Shown here: positions 42,831 to 51,142 of the stretch, piece by piece
Layout of the letters: the number at the start of each line of letters is the position of its first letter
How positions within the stretch are numbered: position 1 is the first letter of the stretch
Assembly (NCBI RefSeq): GCF_900100315.1
Contig: NZ_FNFF01000017.1
Span: forward strand, 111,511 to 175,510
Direction of reading: 5' to 3'
DNA from: Streptomyces indicus
GTDB taxonomy: Bacteria > Actinomycetota > Actinomycetes > Streptomycetales > Streptomycetaceae
Length of the DNA stretch: 64,000 nt
The notes under the pieces: generated by a model
The model's input: only the letters and a program-made list of their open reading frames with translations
Databases searched by the model: none
Told to the model about the DNA's origin: nothing
Translations under genes and position numbers: made by a program

Positions 42831-43847
42831 TCACGCCGCCGCGTCGAAGCCCGTGTCGCGGGCCAGCCGCTTGAGCTCCAGCAGGGCGTGCTTCTCGATC
42901 TGGCGGATCCGCTCGCGGGTCAGACCGTGCTCCTTGCCGACCTCGGTCAGCGTGCGCTCGCGGCCGTCCTCGATGCCGTACCGCATCTTGATGATGGAGG
43001 CCGTGCGCTGGTCGAGCCGGCCGATGAGGCCGTCGAGCTCCTCGCTGCGAAGCAGCGTGAGCACGGACTGCTCGGGCGAGATCGCCGAGGTGTCCTCGAG
43101 GAGGTCGCCGAACTGGGTGTCGCCCTCGTCGTCCACCGACATGTTCAGCGAGACCGGGTCGCGCGCCCAGTCGAGCACGTCGCCGACGCGCTCCGGCGTG
43201 GAGCCGAGCTCGGCGGCGATCTCCGCGTGCTCGGGGTCGCGCCCGTTCTCCCGGTTGAACTCCCGCTGCACACGGCGGATCCGGCCCAGCTCCTCGACCA
43301 GGTGGACGGGGAGGCGGATGGTGCGCGACTGGTCGGCGATCGAGCGCGTGATGGCCTGACGGATCCACCAGGTCGCGTACGTCGAGAACTTGAAGCCCTT
43401 GCGGTAGTCGAACTTCTCGACGGCGCGCACCAGGCCCGCATTGCCCTCCTGGATCAGGTCGAGCAGCGGCAGGCCCGAGCGCGGGTAGCGGCGGGCGACC
43501 GCGACGACCAGGCGCAGGTTGGAGCGGATGAAGATGTCCTTGGCCCGCTCGCTGTCGGCGATGAGGGCTTCGAGCTCTTCGCGGCTCGCGCCCTTGCCGA
43601 CCTCGCTGTCCTCGTCGAGCTCGCCGTCGAGGATCTGCTGCGCGTACACACCCGCTTCGATGATCTGCGACAGCTCGACCTCCTTGGCGGCGTCGAGCAG
43701 CGGCGTGCGGGCTATCTCGTCCAGGTACATGCCGACCAGGTCGCGGTCGGCGATTTCGCCACCCGTGGATACGGGGCCGCGGACGCTGCTTGCCGCGTCG
43801 GTCTCGCCCTTGGCGGACTTACGACGGGCGACGGCACGGGTTGCCAT
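42831..43847 (-). CDS. hrdD: RNA polymerase sigma factor HrdD (group 2)
   Basis: A 338-residue sigma-70 group 2 factor. Region 1.2 is DLVGMYLDEIARTPLL. Region 2 carries the -10 recognition helix (NLRLVVAVARRYPRSGLPLLDLIQEGN and YATWWIRQAITRSIADQSR). Region 3 follows, then region 4 with TLTEVGKEHGLTRERIRQIEKHALLELKRLA. The start MATRAVARR and overall length fit HrdD rather than the larger HrdB. In S. coelicolor hrdD is dispensable and transcribed by the stress factors SigR and SigE; a SigR promoter match lies 97 bp upstream here. Confidence 0.93.
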   Translation of the reverse strand: MATRAVARRKSAKGETDAASSVRGPVSTGGEIADRDLVGMYLDEIARTPLLDAAKEVELSQIIEAGVYAQQILDGELDEDSEVGKGASREELEALIADSERAKDIFIRSNLRLVVAVARRYPRSGLPLLDLIQEGNAGLVRAVEKFDYRKGFKFSTYATWWIRQAITRSIADQSRTIRLPVHLVEELGRIRRVQREFNRENGRDPEHAEIAAELGSTPERVGDVLDWARDPVSLNMSVDDEGDTQFGDLLEDTSAISPEQSVLTLLRSEELDGLIGRLDQRTASIIKMRYGIEDGRERTLTEVGKEHGLTRERIRQIEKHALLELKRLARDTGFDAAA

Positions 43848-43943
43848 GCGTGCTCCCTTGCGATGAGTGGGGCCGGCTGGTGGTCTTCGGGACTCCAGGG
43901 ACGGCAGTCCAGATAACGTCTGGTTACCGCTTCCGAAGGAAAC

Positions 43944-43970
43944 AACGACTGGAATCCGGACAGAATTCCC
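43944..43970 (-). promoter_or_regulatory. SigR-type promoter of hrdD
   Basis: Read on the minus strand: GGGAAT, then exactly 18 bases, then GTT, matching the SigR consensus GGAAT-N18-GTT. It lies 97 bp upstream of the hrdD start. SigR is the thiol-oxidative stress sigma factor. Confidence 0.7.
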
Positions 43971-44430
43971 AAGCTGCCCAACATTTTTCGTGATCTTGCA
44001 GTACCCTGTGCCGCCACACCGCGGACCGACAGTCTGTCGGTGCCACAGAGGTGCAGGTCAGACCCGGTGCGCCCAGCCGTCCCGTACCCCTCGGGCGGCC
44101 TCTTCGACGCCGGGGAAGTGAGACGACGGTCACACGTTTTGCCTGCTCCACCCCCTGCGGCGGCCCGCTCCCCCGCTGGAGAAGACGGCACGGACCGCGT
44201 CCTGGTTGCCCGGCAGCCCTTCGAGTTCCCTCGATCCCGGATACGCAACACAGCCGCAGACGGTTCAATCCCCCAACGGCCCGAACGCGCCAACAGTTCC
44301 CGCCCGCCTCCCCGAGCACCCCCTTCCCGCAGGCCCCCTCCTCCGGACCTAGGCCGCACGCCGCCCTCCGCCTAGGTCTCCGGCCCGTTCCGGCCGCCTC
44401 GCCCGCCGCCGTAGCGTCGCCTCATCGCAT

Positions 44431-44480
44431 CGACGAGCACCGACGCGCACCGACGCGCACCGACAAGCACGGACGAGCAC
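44431..44480 (+). repeat. Five 10-bp tandem repeats
   Basis: CGACGAGCAC, CGACGCGCAC (twice), CGACAAGCAC and GGACGAGCAC run directly into the AGGGGGAG ribosome site of the questin oxidase-family gene. They belong to the 643-bp gap after hrdD, which otherwise holds the hrdD promoter and no visible gene. A TAGCGT -10-like box lies at 44412. Confidence 0.8.
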
Positions 44481-44490
44481 AGGGGGAGCC

Positions 44491-45507
44491 ATGGCCGACA
44501 CGACGGGAATCCTGGACGAGGCGCTGGAGCGGCTGCACGCGAGCGGGCCGGAGCGCCTGGGCCGCCTGTCGAACCACGGCCCGATGGCCGTCGAGTCCCT
44601 CGTGCACCGCGGCCACGCGCACTCCGTGCACCGCTGGCTCGACCACTACGAGGACAAGCTGGAGGACATGCCGGCCGCCAACGGCCGTGTCACCCGCGCG
44701 AATTGGCGCGAGGCCATGGGGGACGCGCGCCGGATCGCCGACTGGTGCGCGTTCTTCACGCGCGAGGTGGGCGAGCACCCGTGGCGCGAGGTGCTGGCCG
44801 AGTGGTGGCCGCGGCTGCTGCCCGAGATCGCGGCCGGTGCCACGCATCCGGTGATCCGCGTGGGCCACGCCGTACGGGCCCTCCTGGACGGCGGCGAGAC
44901 GGCGCCGCGGCTGGCCGAGCTGGCCCACGGCCTGGGCTACTGGGCGGCGCGCAGCGAGCCGCTGCCCGAGATCACCGTGTCCGGCCCGGCGCAGGACGCG
45001 GCCGGTGCCCTGGACGCCGTGCCGCGCGTGCCCGTGCAGCGGGGCGGCATCCTCGACCGGTTCGCGCAGCTGACCACGTTCCCCGCCTGGCCCGCCACGA
45101 GGACGGCCGACCCGGAGGCCGCCCGCGCGGCCCTGTCCGAGCTGGTCACGGCCGCGGTCCACCGTTACGCCACGCACGGTCACGGCGAGCCGGTGATGCT
45201 GGTGCACGCGGCCACGGCGCCCAACGCGGTCCTGCGCGCCCTGCCGGCGCTCCCCCGCGAGCTCTGGCCGGTCTCCCTGAGCGCGGCCTGGACGGCGAGC
45301 GCCGCGGTCACGGCGGCCTACTCGCCGGCCGACCCGGCCCCGTACGACCTCGGCGGCGTCCCGGGCGCGGAGGACCTGGCCGAGCAGGCGGCCCGGCACG
45401 GCGACGACCACGCCATCAAGTTCACGGACACCGCGCTCGACATCGGCGACCCGGTCGCCCTGGCGGCGGCGGCCCGCTCGATCGAGCTCAACGAGCCCGC
45501 GCTGTAA
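44491..45507 (+). CDS. Questin oxidase family protein
   Basis: A 338-residue protein resembling the questin oxidase/DUF4243 family, named after a fungal Baeyer-Villiger-type oxidase of anthraquinone metabolism. Family-typical features are the early HGPMAVESLVHRGHAHSVHRWLDHYEDKLEDMP and the later FAQLTTFPAWP with VMLVHAATAPNAVLRALPALP. No cofactor motif is obvious. The bacterial function is unknown. ATG 44491 follows AGGGGGAG at good spacing. It is monocistronic, with its own promoter region and a terminator. Confidence 0.75.
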   Translation: MADTTGILDEALERLHASGPERLGRLSNHGPMAVESLVHRGHAHSVHRWLDHYEDKLEDMPAANGRVTRANWREAMGDARRIADWCAFFTREVGEHPWREVLAEWWPRLLPEIAAGATHPVIRVGHAVRALLDGGETAPRLAELAHGLGYWAARSEPLPEITVSGPAQDAAGALDAVPRVPVQRGGILDRFAQLTTFPAWPATRTADPEAARAALSELVTAAVHRYATHGHGEPVMLVHAATAPNAVLRALPALPRELWPVSLSAAWTASAAVTAAYSPADPAPYDLGGVPGAEDLAEQAARHGDDHAIKFTDTALDIGDPVALAAAARSIELNEPAL

Positions 45508-45510
45508 GGG

Positions 45511-45535
45511 GGTTCGGGCCGGACCGGCCCGAACC
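45511..45535. terminator. Bidirectional terminator, 12-bp arms
   Basis: GGTTCGGGCCGG and CCGGCCCGAACC are perfect complements with a single central base, between the convergent questin oxidase-family and dioxygenase genes. The actual loop would open to about seven bases. Confidence 0.8.
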
Positions 45536-45546
45536 GGACTCGGACC

Positions 45547-46332
45547 TCACCCGAACTGCACCGACCGCTTCGCGAGCCCCATCCAGAACCCGTCGATCAC
45601 CGACCGCTGCGACCCCAGCTCGCCCGCCGCGTCGGCCGCCCCCATCGTCACGAACAGCGGGGCGAAGTGCTCGGTGCGCGGGTGGGCCAGGGCGCCGGAC
45701 GGGGACTTCTCCAGGAAGTCGAGCAGTCCGTCCACGTCACCGGACTCCAGCGCCTCGTGCCCCCACGCGTCGAACTCCGTGGACCAGGACGGGATCCCGC
45801 CCTGGCGCAGCGCCGCCAGGTTGTGCGTGAAGAAGCCGCTGCCGACGATCAGGACGCCCTCGTCGCGCAGCGGCGCGAGCTTGCGCCCGATGTCCATCAG
45901 GCGGCGCGGGTCCAGGGTGGGCATGGAGATCTGAAGGACCGGGAGGTCGGCCTCCGGGAACATCTCGACGAGCGGCACGTACGCGCCGTGGTCGAGGCCG
46001 CGGTCCGGGATGTCCTGCACGGGCGTGCCGGGTGCGCGCAGCAACTTGCGTACGGACTCGGCCAGTTCAGGAGCGCCCGGAGCCGCGTACCGCACCCGGT
46101 AGTAGTGCTCGGGGAAGCCCCAGAAGTCGTAGACCAGCGGCACCGTGGTGGTCGCGCCGAGGGCGAGCGGCGCCTCCTCCCAGTGCGCGGAGACCATCAG
46201 GACCGCCTTCGGCCGCGGCAGGTCCGCGGACCAGGCGGCGAGCTGACCGGGCCAGACGGGGTCGTCGGCCAGCGGCGGGGCGCCGTGCGAGAGGTAGAGC
46301 GCGGGCATCCGCTCGGTCGTGGTGGCGTTCAT
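45547..46332 (-). CDS. DODA-type extradiol dioxygenase (YgiD/LigB-like)
   Basis: A 261-residue class III ring-cleaving dioxygenase related to 4,5-DOPA dioxygenase and YgiD. Metal and active-site histidines are visible in LYLSHGAPPL, VSAHWEE, GLDHGAYVPL and SGFFTHNL. The natural substrate is probably a catechol, not identifiable here. It is divergent from a MarR regulator 114 bp away. The shared region carries TTGAA/TTCAA palindromes, an arrangement often seen for aromatic-responsive MarR control. Start ATG 46332. Confidence 0.92.
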   Translation of the reverse strand: MNATTTERMPALYLSHGAPPLADDPVWPGQLAAWSADLPRPKAVLMVSAHWEEAPLALGATTTVPLVYDFWGFPEHYYRVRYAAPGAPELAESVRKLLRAPGTPVQDIPDRGLDHGAYVPLVEMFPEADLPVLQISMPTLDPRRLMDIGRKLAPLRDEGVLIVGSGFFTHNLAALRQGGIPSWSTEFDAWGHEALESGDVDGLLDFLEKSPSGALAHPRTEHFAPLFVTMGAADAAGELGSQRSVIDGFWMGLAKRSVQFG

Positions 46333-46362
46333 GGCGACTCCTCGCTCTTCCCTGCACTCGTA

Positions 46363-46427
46363 CTTGAAACTTCAAGCAATGCTTCGAAGGTACTCCTCCG
46401 CGGAGTTTCCTTCAACCTTCAAGCAAG
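46363..46427. promoter_or_regulatory. MarR operator candidates between dioxygenase and MarR genes
   Basis: CTTGAA-AC-TTCAAG (46363-46376) is a perfect dyad. CTTCGAAG (46382-46389) and a further TTCAAC...TTCAAG cluster (about 46411-46426) follow in the same intergenic region. Similar half-sites repeated three times suggest one regulator. Confidence 0.55.
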
Positions 46428-46446
46428 CCCTCCGTACAGTGGACGC

Positions 46447-46968
46447 ATGGCGACGAAGCACGAAGGCGCACCCGGACCGAGCGAGGAGCCCCGCTGGCTC
46501 AGTGACGAGGAACAGCAGATCTGGCGCGCGTATCTGCACGCCACCATGCTTCTCGACGACCATCTCGACCGCCAGTTGCAGCGCGACGCCAAGCTGCCGC
46601 ACCTCTACTACGCGCTGCTCGTCCAGCTCGCCGAGGCCCCGCGCCGCCGGATGCGGATGACCGAGCTCGCCAAGCAGGCCAAGATCACCCGCTCCCGGCT
46701 CTCGCACGCCGTGGCGCGCCTGGAGAAGAACGGCTGGGTGCGGCGCGAGGACTGCCGCTCCGACAAGCGCGGCCAGAACGCGATCCTCACGGACGAGGGC
46801 GCCGAGGTCCTCGCCCAGGCGGCGCCCGGCCATGTCACCGCCGTACGCCAGGCGCTCTTCGACCGGCTCACCCCCGAACAGCAGAAGTCCCTCGGCGAGA
46901 TCATGAAGATCGTCGCCGAGGGACTTCAGCCGTGCGAGGCGGGTGCGGATCTGCCCTGGTTGCGCTGA
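46447..46968 (+). CDS. MarR family transcriptional regulator
   Basis: A 173-residue winged-helix regulator. The dimer helix is followed by LAEAPRRRMRMTELAKQAKITRSRLSHAVARLEKNGWVRREDCRSDKRGQNAILTDEGAEVL, containing the recognition helix and the wing with the DxRxxxR-like loop. It probably represses the divergent DODA-type dioxygenase and itself. Start ATG 46447, 20 bp beyond the last candidate operator. It is convergent with the DHA2 pump gene, separated by only 39 bp. Confidence 0.92.
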   Translation: MATKHEGAPGPSEEPRWLSDEEQQIWRAYLHATMLLDDHLDRQLQRDAKLPHLYYALLVQLAEAPRRRMRMTELAKQAKITRSRLSHAVARLEKNGWVRREDCRSDKRGQNAILTDEGAEVLAQAAPGHVTAVRQALFDRLTPEQQKSLGEIMKIVAEGLQPCEAGADLPWLR

Positions 46969-47007
46969 GCCCTCAGGGCGGATCCGGCTGGTGCTGCGAT
47001 ACGGGGG

Positions 47008-48534
47008 TCAGTGCGCCATGACCGGGACCTGGATCTCCTCCTCGGCGCCCTTCTCCCCGCCACCGGAGGCGACCGGCGTGGAGCCCTGCGCCTTGGTGGT
47101 GATGAAGGTGAAGGCGATCGCCGCGGACAGCGCCAGGATGCCGACGGCCCACCAGATCGCCGAGGTGTAACCCTCGACCATGGCCTGCGACTGGAGCAGC
47201 TGCTGGTTGCTCGCGCCGGCCGCGTGGTCCGCGATGTAGGCGGTGGTGGCCGAGGCGGCGATGGTGTTCAGGAGCGCGGTGCCGATGGCGCCGCCGACCT
47301 GCTGCGAGGTGTTGACCATCGCGGAGGCCACACCGGCGTCCCGCGGCTCGACCCCGATGGTGGCCAGCGACATGGCCGGCATGAACGCCGTACCCATGCC
47401 CAGACCCAGCAGCAGCTGCGCCGGCAGGATCAGGAGCGGGTACGAGGAGTCGATCTCCATCTGGGTCAGGAGCAGCATGCCCAGACCGGCGACCAGGAAG
47501 CCCGGGCCCATCAGCAGGCGCGGAGCGACGCGGGTCATCAGACGGGCACCGATCTGGGTCGAGCCCGTGATCATGCCGACGATCATCGGCAGGAACGCGA
47601 AGCCCGTCATGACCGGGCTGTAGCCCTTGACGATCTGCAGGTAGTACGTGAGGAAGAGGAACAGGCCGAACATCGCGATGACCGCGAGGCCGAGCGAGAG
47701 GTAGACACCGCCGCGGTTGCGGTCGGTGATGACGCGCAGCGGCAGCAGCGGGTGCTTGACCTTGGCCTCGACGGCCACGAACGCGGCGAGCAGCACGACG
47801 GAAGCGACGAACATGCCGATGGTCACGGAGTCGGACCAGCCGTCGGACTCGGCGCGCGTGAAGCCGTAGACGAGCGCGACCAGACCGAGGGTCGACAGGA
47901 GCACACCCGGGATGTCGAGCGGCGAGCGGTTGCGGCCGCCGGCCGGCTCACGGATCACGAAGTACGCGCCCAGGGCGGCCACGATCGCGAACGGGATGTT
48001 GACGAAGAAGGTCCAGCGCCAGTTCAGGTACTCGGTGAGCACACCGCCGAGGATCAGACCCACGGCGCCACCGCCACCGGCGATCGCACCGTAGATGCCG
48101 AAGGCCTTGGCGCGCTCCTTGGCGTCGGTGAACATCACGGCGAGCAGCGACAGGGCGGCCGGTGCGAGCAGCGCACCGAAGACACCCTGGGCGGCGCGCG
48201 CGATCAGCATCATGGCCTCGCCGTTGGCGGCGCCGCCGAGGGCGGACGCGACGGCGAATCCGATCAGGCCGGTCACGAAGGTGCGCTTGCGGCCCCACAG
48301 GTCGGCGATGCGGCCGCCGAAGAGCAGCAGTCCGCCGAAGGCCAGGGCGTAGGCCGTGATGACCCACTGGCGGTTGCCGTCCGAGATCCCCAGGTCCTGC
48401 TGGGCGGTCGGCAGCGCGATGTTCACGATCGTCGCGTCGAGCACGACCATCAGCTGGGCGAGCGCGATGAAGACCAGGGCCTTCCAGCGCTTCGGGTCGA
48501 GCCCGGTGTCGGGCTTGAGGGCTGTTTCAGACAT
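47008..48534 (-). CDS. DHA2 family MFS drug transporter
   Basis: A 508-residue 14-helix exporter of the DHA2 type, distinct from the one at 40103. Motifs are VVLDATIVNIALPTAQQDLG (motif D1), GGRIADLWGRKRTFVTGLIG (motif A) and GGGGAVGLILGGVL (motif C). The C-terminal tail is acidic. ATG 48534 follows GAGGT at 11 bases. A TetR gene lies 157 bp upstream on the same strand. The gap contains ATTTC-GT-GAAAT and CGTGCGCACG palindromes, so it is probably regulated by that TetR protein. Confidence 0.92.
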   Translation of the reverse strand: MSETALKPDTGLDPKRWKALVFIALAQLMVVLDATIVNIALPTAQQDLGISDGNRQWVITAYALAFGGLLLFGGRIADLWGRKRTFVTGLIGFAVASALGGAANGEAMMLIARAAQGVFGALLAPAALSLLAVMFTDAKERAKAFGIYGAIAGGGGAVGLILGGVLTEYLNWRWTFFVNIPFAIVAALGAYFVIREPAGGRNRSPLDIPGVLLSTLGLVALVYGFTRAESDGWSDSVTIGMFVASVVLLAAFVAVEAKVKHPLLPLRVITDRNRGGVYLSLGLAVIAMFGLFLFLTYYLQIVKGYSPVMTGFAFLPMIVGMITGSTQIGARLMTRVAPRLLMGPGFLVAGLGMLLLTQMEIDSSYPLLILPAQLLLGLGMGTAFMPAMSLATIGVEPRDAGVASAMVNTSQQVGGAIGTALLNTIAASATTAYIADHAAGASNQQLLQSQAMVEGYTSAIWWAVGILALSAAIAFTFITTKAQGSTPVASGGGEKGAEEEIQVPVMAH

Positions 48535-48552
48535 GGGGGTACCCACCTCGGT

Positions 48553-48578
48553 ATTTCGTGAAATTTCGCGTGCGCACG
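48553..48578. promoter_or_regulatory. Palindrome pair upstream of the DHA2 pump
   Basis: ATTTC-GT-GAAAT (48553-48564) and CGTGCGCACG (48569-48578) lie 19-44 bp upstream of the pump start, between it and the TetR gene. Operator candidates for the neighbouring TetR protein. Confidence 0.4.
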
Positions 48579-48690
48579 ACAGCACGCGATGAAGGAAAGG
48601 TCGTTCAGGCGTTGCTACGGAAGCTTGTAGGGGTGACTCACGGGGGCGTCAGAACTCATCGCGACGGATCGCGGGCCTGCCGCCGTTCGG

Positions 48691-49356
48691 TCAGGCCTTG
48701 CAGGCCTTCTGGCGAAGATCCTCCAAAGTGGCCGCCGTTCCCGGGAGTTCGGATCGGGCCGGGGCCTGCAGACCGTCAAGGAACAGTTGCAGGTGGCGGT
48801 GGACGAACTGGTCGAAGTTCACACACCCCGACCCCGGCAGAGGTCGGGTGAGCTGGGACAGCGCGACCATCAGGTCACCGACAGCGACATCGGTGCGCAG
48901 CTGACCTGCGGTACGCGCCCGGGCCATGAGCTGTTCGACAAGTCCCTCGAGACGGTCCCGGGCCTCGTCGAGGTCCGGGTGCTCCTTGTCGAAGTCGCCG
49001 GAGAGCATCGGGCACAGGGCACCGATCCGCTCCTCGGCCGCGGCGTGGACGAACCGGCGCAGCGCTCCGAACGCGTCGCCCTCTTCGGCGAGGGCGAGCT
49101 CGGCCTGCTCCGAGGTGCGGTCCATCACGGAGCAGACGACCTCGCGGATGAGCTCCGCGCGGTCGGCGAAGTGCCGGTACAGGGTGGCGTTGCCGACGCC
49201 GGCCCTGCGGGCGATCTCGTCGAACGGGACCTCGGGTCCGAACTCGACGAACATCTCCCGGGCCGCCGCGACGATCCGCTCGCGGTTGCGCAGGGCGTCG
49301 GCGCGCGGGCGCACGACGCGGCGCGACCGTTCAGCGGGTGCTGCTGCGGTGGCCAT
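48691..49356 (-). CDS. TetR family transcriptional regulator
   Basis: A 221-residue TetR regulator. The helix-turn-helix is RERIVAAAREMFVEFGPEVPFDEIARRAGVGNATLYRHFADRAELIREVV near residues 25-75. A C-terminal ligand domain resembles those of SACE_7040-type regulators of drug efflux pumps. ATG 49356 opens MATAAAPAERSRR; an upstream in-frame ATG (49392) overlaps the promoter palindrome GGACA-CT-TGTCC at 49379. It precedes the DHA2 pump on the same strand. Confidence 0.92.
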   Translation of the reverse strand: MATAAAPAERSRRVVRPRADALRNRERIVAAAREMFVEFGPEVPFDEIARRAGVGNATLYRHFADRAELIREVVCSVMDRTSEQAELALAEEGDAFGALRRFVHAAAEERIGALCPMLSGDFDKEHPDLDEARDRLEGLVEQLMARARTAGQLRTDVAVGDLMVALSQLTRPLPGSGCVNFDQFVHRHLQLFLDGLQAPARSELPGTAATLEDLRQKACKA

Positions 49357-49378
49357 GAACCATCCTGCCTCTCGTACC

Positions 49379-49390
49379 GGACACTTGTCC
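49379..49390. promoter_or_regulatory. Palindrome upstream of the TetR gene
   Basis: GGACA-CT-TGTCC, perfect arms, 23 bp before the TetR start. Possible autoregulatory operator. It differs in sequence from the pair near the pump gene. Confidence 0.4.
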
Positions 49391-49532
49391 ACTTCTAATT
49401 TCCGGTGGTCGGCTCCCGCGTCTCAGCGGTCACTTCTCCACCTCACTCCACCCGATGCGGGGACTGGCTCCCCGTTTCGCGCGAACACAGGTCTAAACGG
49501 GGACGCCCTCCCCGGTTATTTCCCGGGCCGGT

Positions 49533-49548
49533 TGTGACCTGCCTCACA
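49533..49548. promoter_or_regulatory. Crp-like site
   Basis: TGTGA-CCTGCC-TCACA equals the classical CRP palindrome TGTGA-N6-TCACA; Streptomyces Crp recognises GTGA-N6-TCAC. It lies in the 422-bp gap between the TetR gene and the divergent metalloprotease. The same gap also holds a CCCCGTTT-N17-AAACGGGG dyad (49470-49502) and no gene. Confidence 0.5.
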
Positions 49549-49778
49549 CCTCATCGCGGCGAGAAACCCACGATCGGCGCACCCAGCGCGCGCGTGTCGC
49601 GCACCCGGCAGAAGGTGATCGTCAAGGACGCGGCTCCCGCCGGAGTCCTGGTGCGGACCGCTCCATGCGGCCGGCCCTCGGGGTGATGACTAGGTGCGGC
49701 CGCCGTACGCGGGTGCCGTACCGCCGGCGTGGCAGCCGTTCGCGGCCGCCCGCGCCACCGGACCGGAAGGGCCCTCGT

Positions 49779-51062
49779 ATGCAGCTGTCCCGCCGCTGGA
49801 TATCCCGGCCGCGCCGCAGCAGCCTGCTGGCAGCAGCCGCGGCGCTGGTCATCTCCGCCACCGCGACGGCCAGCACAGGACAGCTCCTCGCCCGTACGGG
49901 CAGCGCGGCAGGACCGGTGTCCGCCGCCCGCTCCACCGCCCTCGGTCCGTGCATGATCACCGGCTCGATGGGCGTCCAGATGTCCGAGGGCATGCCCACC
50001 GCACCCGGCTACTCCCGCTCGACCGGCGAGGTCCGCGCGCTCAACCTGATGGTCGACTTCCCCGACGCCCGCGGTGAGGGCTCGGCGATGGACCGCTACG
50101 GCGAGTTCTTCCCGCAGACCCAGAAGTGGTTCGAGACCAGCTCCTACGGGCGGCTCGCCTACCGGGCCGACGCGCCGGTCAAGGACTGGCTGACGATGCC
50201 GCGGAAGTTCTCCGCGTACGGGATAGAGCGCGGCGCCCCGTTCGACCCCGGCTACCGGACGTTGGTCGAGGACATCGTGCGGGCCGCCGACCCCGATGTG
50301 GACTTCGCGGCGTACGACCTCGTGAACATCCTCGTCACCCCCAACGCGGGCCCCTCCGCGCTCGACACCGTCCTGTCCGTGACCTTCGCCGGCAACCACG
50401 AGGCGCCGATGGCCGACGGCGTCCCGGTCTCCAACGCGTCCTTCGTCTACAGCCGCCAGGACGACGGCTCCGGCTCCTACGCGGAGACCGGCTACCGCGT
50501 CCTGCCGCACGAGAACGGCCATGTCTTCGGCCTGCCCGACCTCTACACCGCCGACGGGGGCGGCGCCGTCGGGCACTGGGACATCATGAGCGAGGACTGG
50601 GGGGCCAACAACGACCTGCTGGGCTGGCACAAGTGGAAGCTCGGCTGGCTGGACGACAACCAGGTGCGCTGCGCCGCGACCCCCGGCGTCTCGGAGCACC
50701 TGCTGAGCCCGCTGGCGTCGAGGAGCGACGGCACGAAGCTGACGTTCGTGCCGCTCAACGAGCAGATGGGATACGCCCTGGAGGTCCGTACGCGCGCGGG
50801 CAACGACGAGGCGGTCTGCAAGCCCGGCGTGCTCGTCTACCGCGTCGACGCCGATGTGGACACGGGCCAGGGCCCGGTCACGGTGGCCGACTCGGCCCGC
50901 GACTCCGGCGGCTGCACCCGCCGCCCCAACGTGCACGCCGAGCTGTCCGACGCCCCGTACGGACCGGGCGAGACCTTCGTGGACCGCGACCACGGGGTGC
51001 GCATCACGGTGCTTGCGCAGGAGGAGGACGGGCGGTTCAGGGTGCAGGTGCGGCGGGGCTGA
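49779..51062 (+). CDS. Secreted M6-type metalloprotease domain protein
   Basis: A 427-residue exported protein. A signal peptide (Arg-rich n-region, hydrophobic core to about residue 35, ATASTG cleavage region) is followed by a zinc metalloprotease domain. The zinc site is HENGH (His244-Glu245-x2-His248) in YRVLPHENGHVFGLPDLY, followed by DIMSEDWGANNDLLGWHKWKLGWL, which is typical of M6/immune inhibitor A-like proteases. The ATG at 49779 has GGAAGG at nine bases. A perfect 31-bp tandem duplication spans its stop codon. A Crp-like site lies upstream. Confidence 0.88.
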   Translation: MQLSRRWISRPRRSSLLAAAAALVISATATASTGQLLARTGSAAGPVSAARSTALGPCMITGSMGVQMSEGMPTAPGYSRSTGEVRALNLMVDFPDARGEGSAMDRYGEFFPQTQKWFETSSYGRLAYRADAPVKDWLTMPRKFSAYGIERGAPFDPGYRTLVEDIVRAADPDVDFAAYDLVNILVTPNAGPSALDTVLSVTFAGNHEAPMADGVPVSNASFVYSRQDDGSGSYAETGYRVLPHENGHVFGLPDLYTADGGGAVGHWDIMSEDWGANNDLLGWHKWKLGWLDDNQVRCAATPGVSEHLLSPLASRSDGTKLTFVPLNEQMGYALEVRTRAGNDEAVCKPGVLVYRVDADVDTGQGPVTVADSARDSGGCTRRPNVHAELSDAPYGPGETFVDRDHGVRITVLAQEEDGRFRVQVRRG

Positions 51063-51093
51063 GCGGTTCAGGGTGCAGGTGCGGCGGGGCTGA
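51032..51093 (+). repeat. Perfect 31-bp tandem duplication across a stop codon
   Basis: Bases 51032-51062, ending with the metalloprotease TGA, are repeated exactly at 51063-51093. The second copy is untranslated and looks like a recent slip or duplication. Confidence 0.9.
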
Positions 51094-51142
51094 GCGCGGG
51101 GTCCGGACCGGTGCGCGCGGGCGCGGGTGGCACCCTGGCGAG

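Noticed and set aside
43990..44490. Plus-strand Pro/Arg-rich frames between hrdD and the questin oxidase-family gene
   Set aside because: Composition is that of random GC-rich sequence, and no start with a ribosome site is seen.
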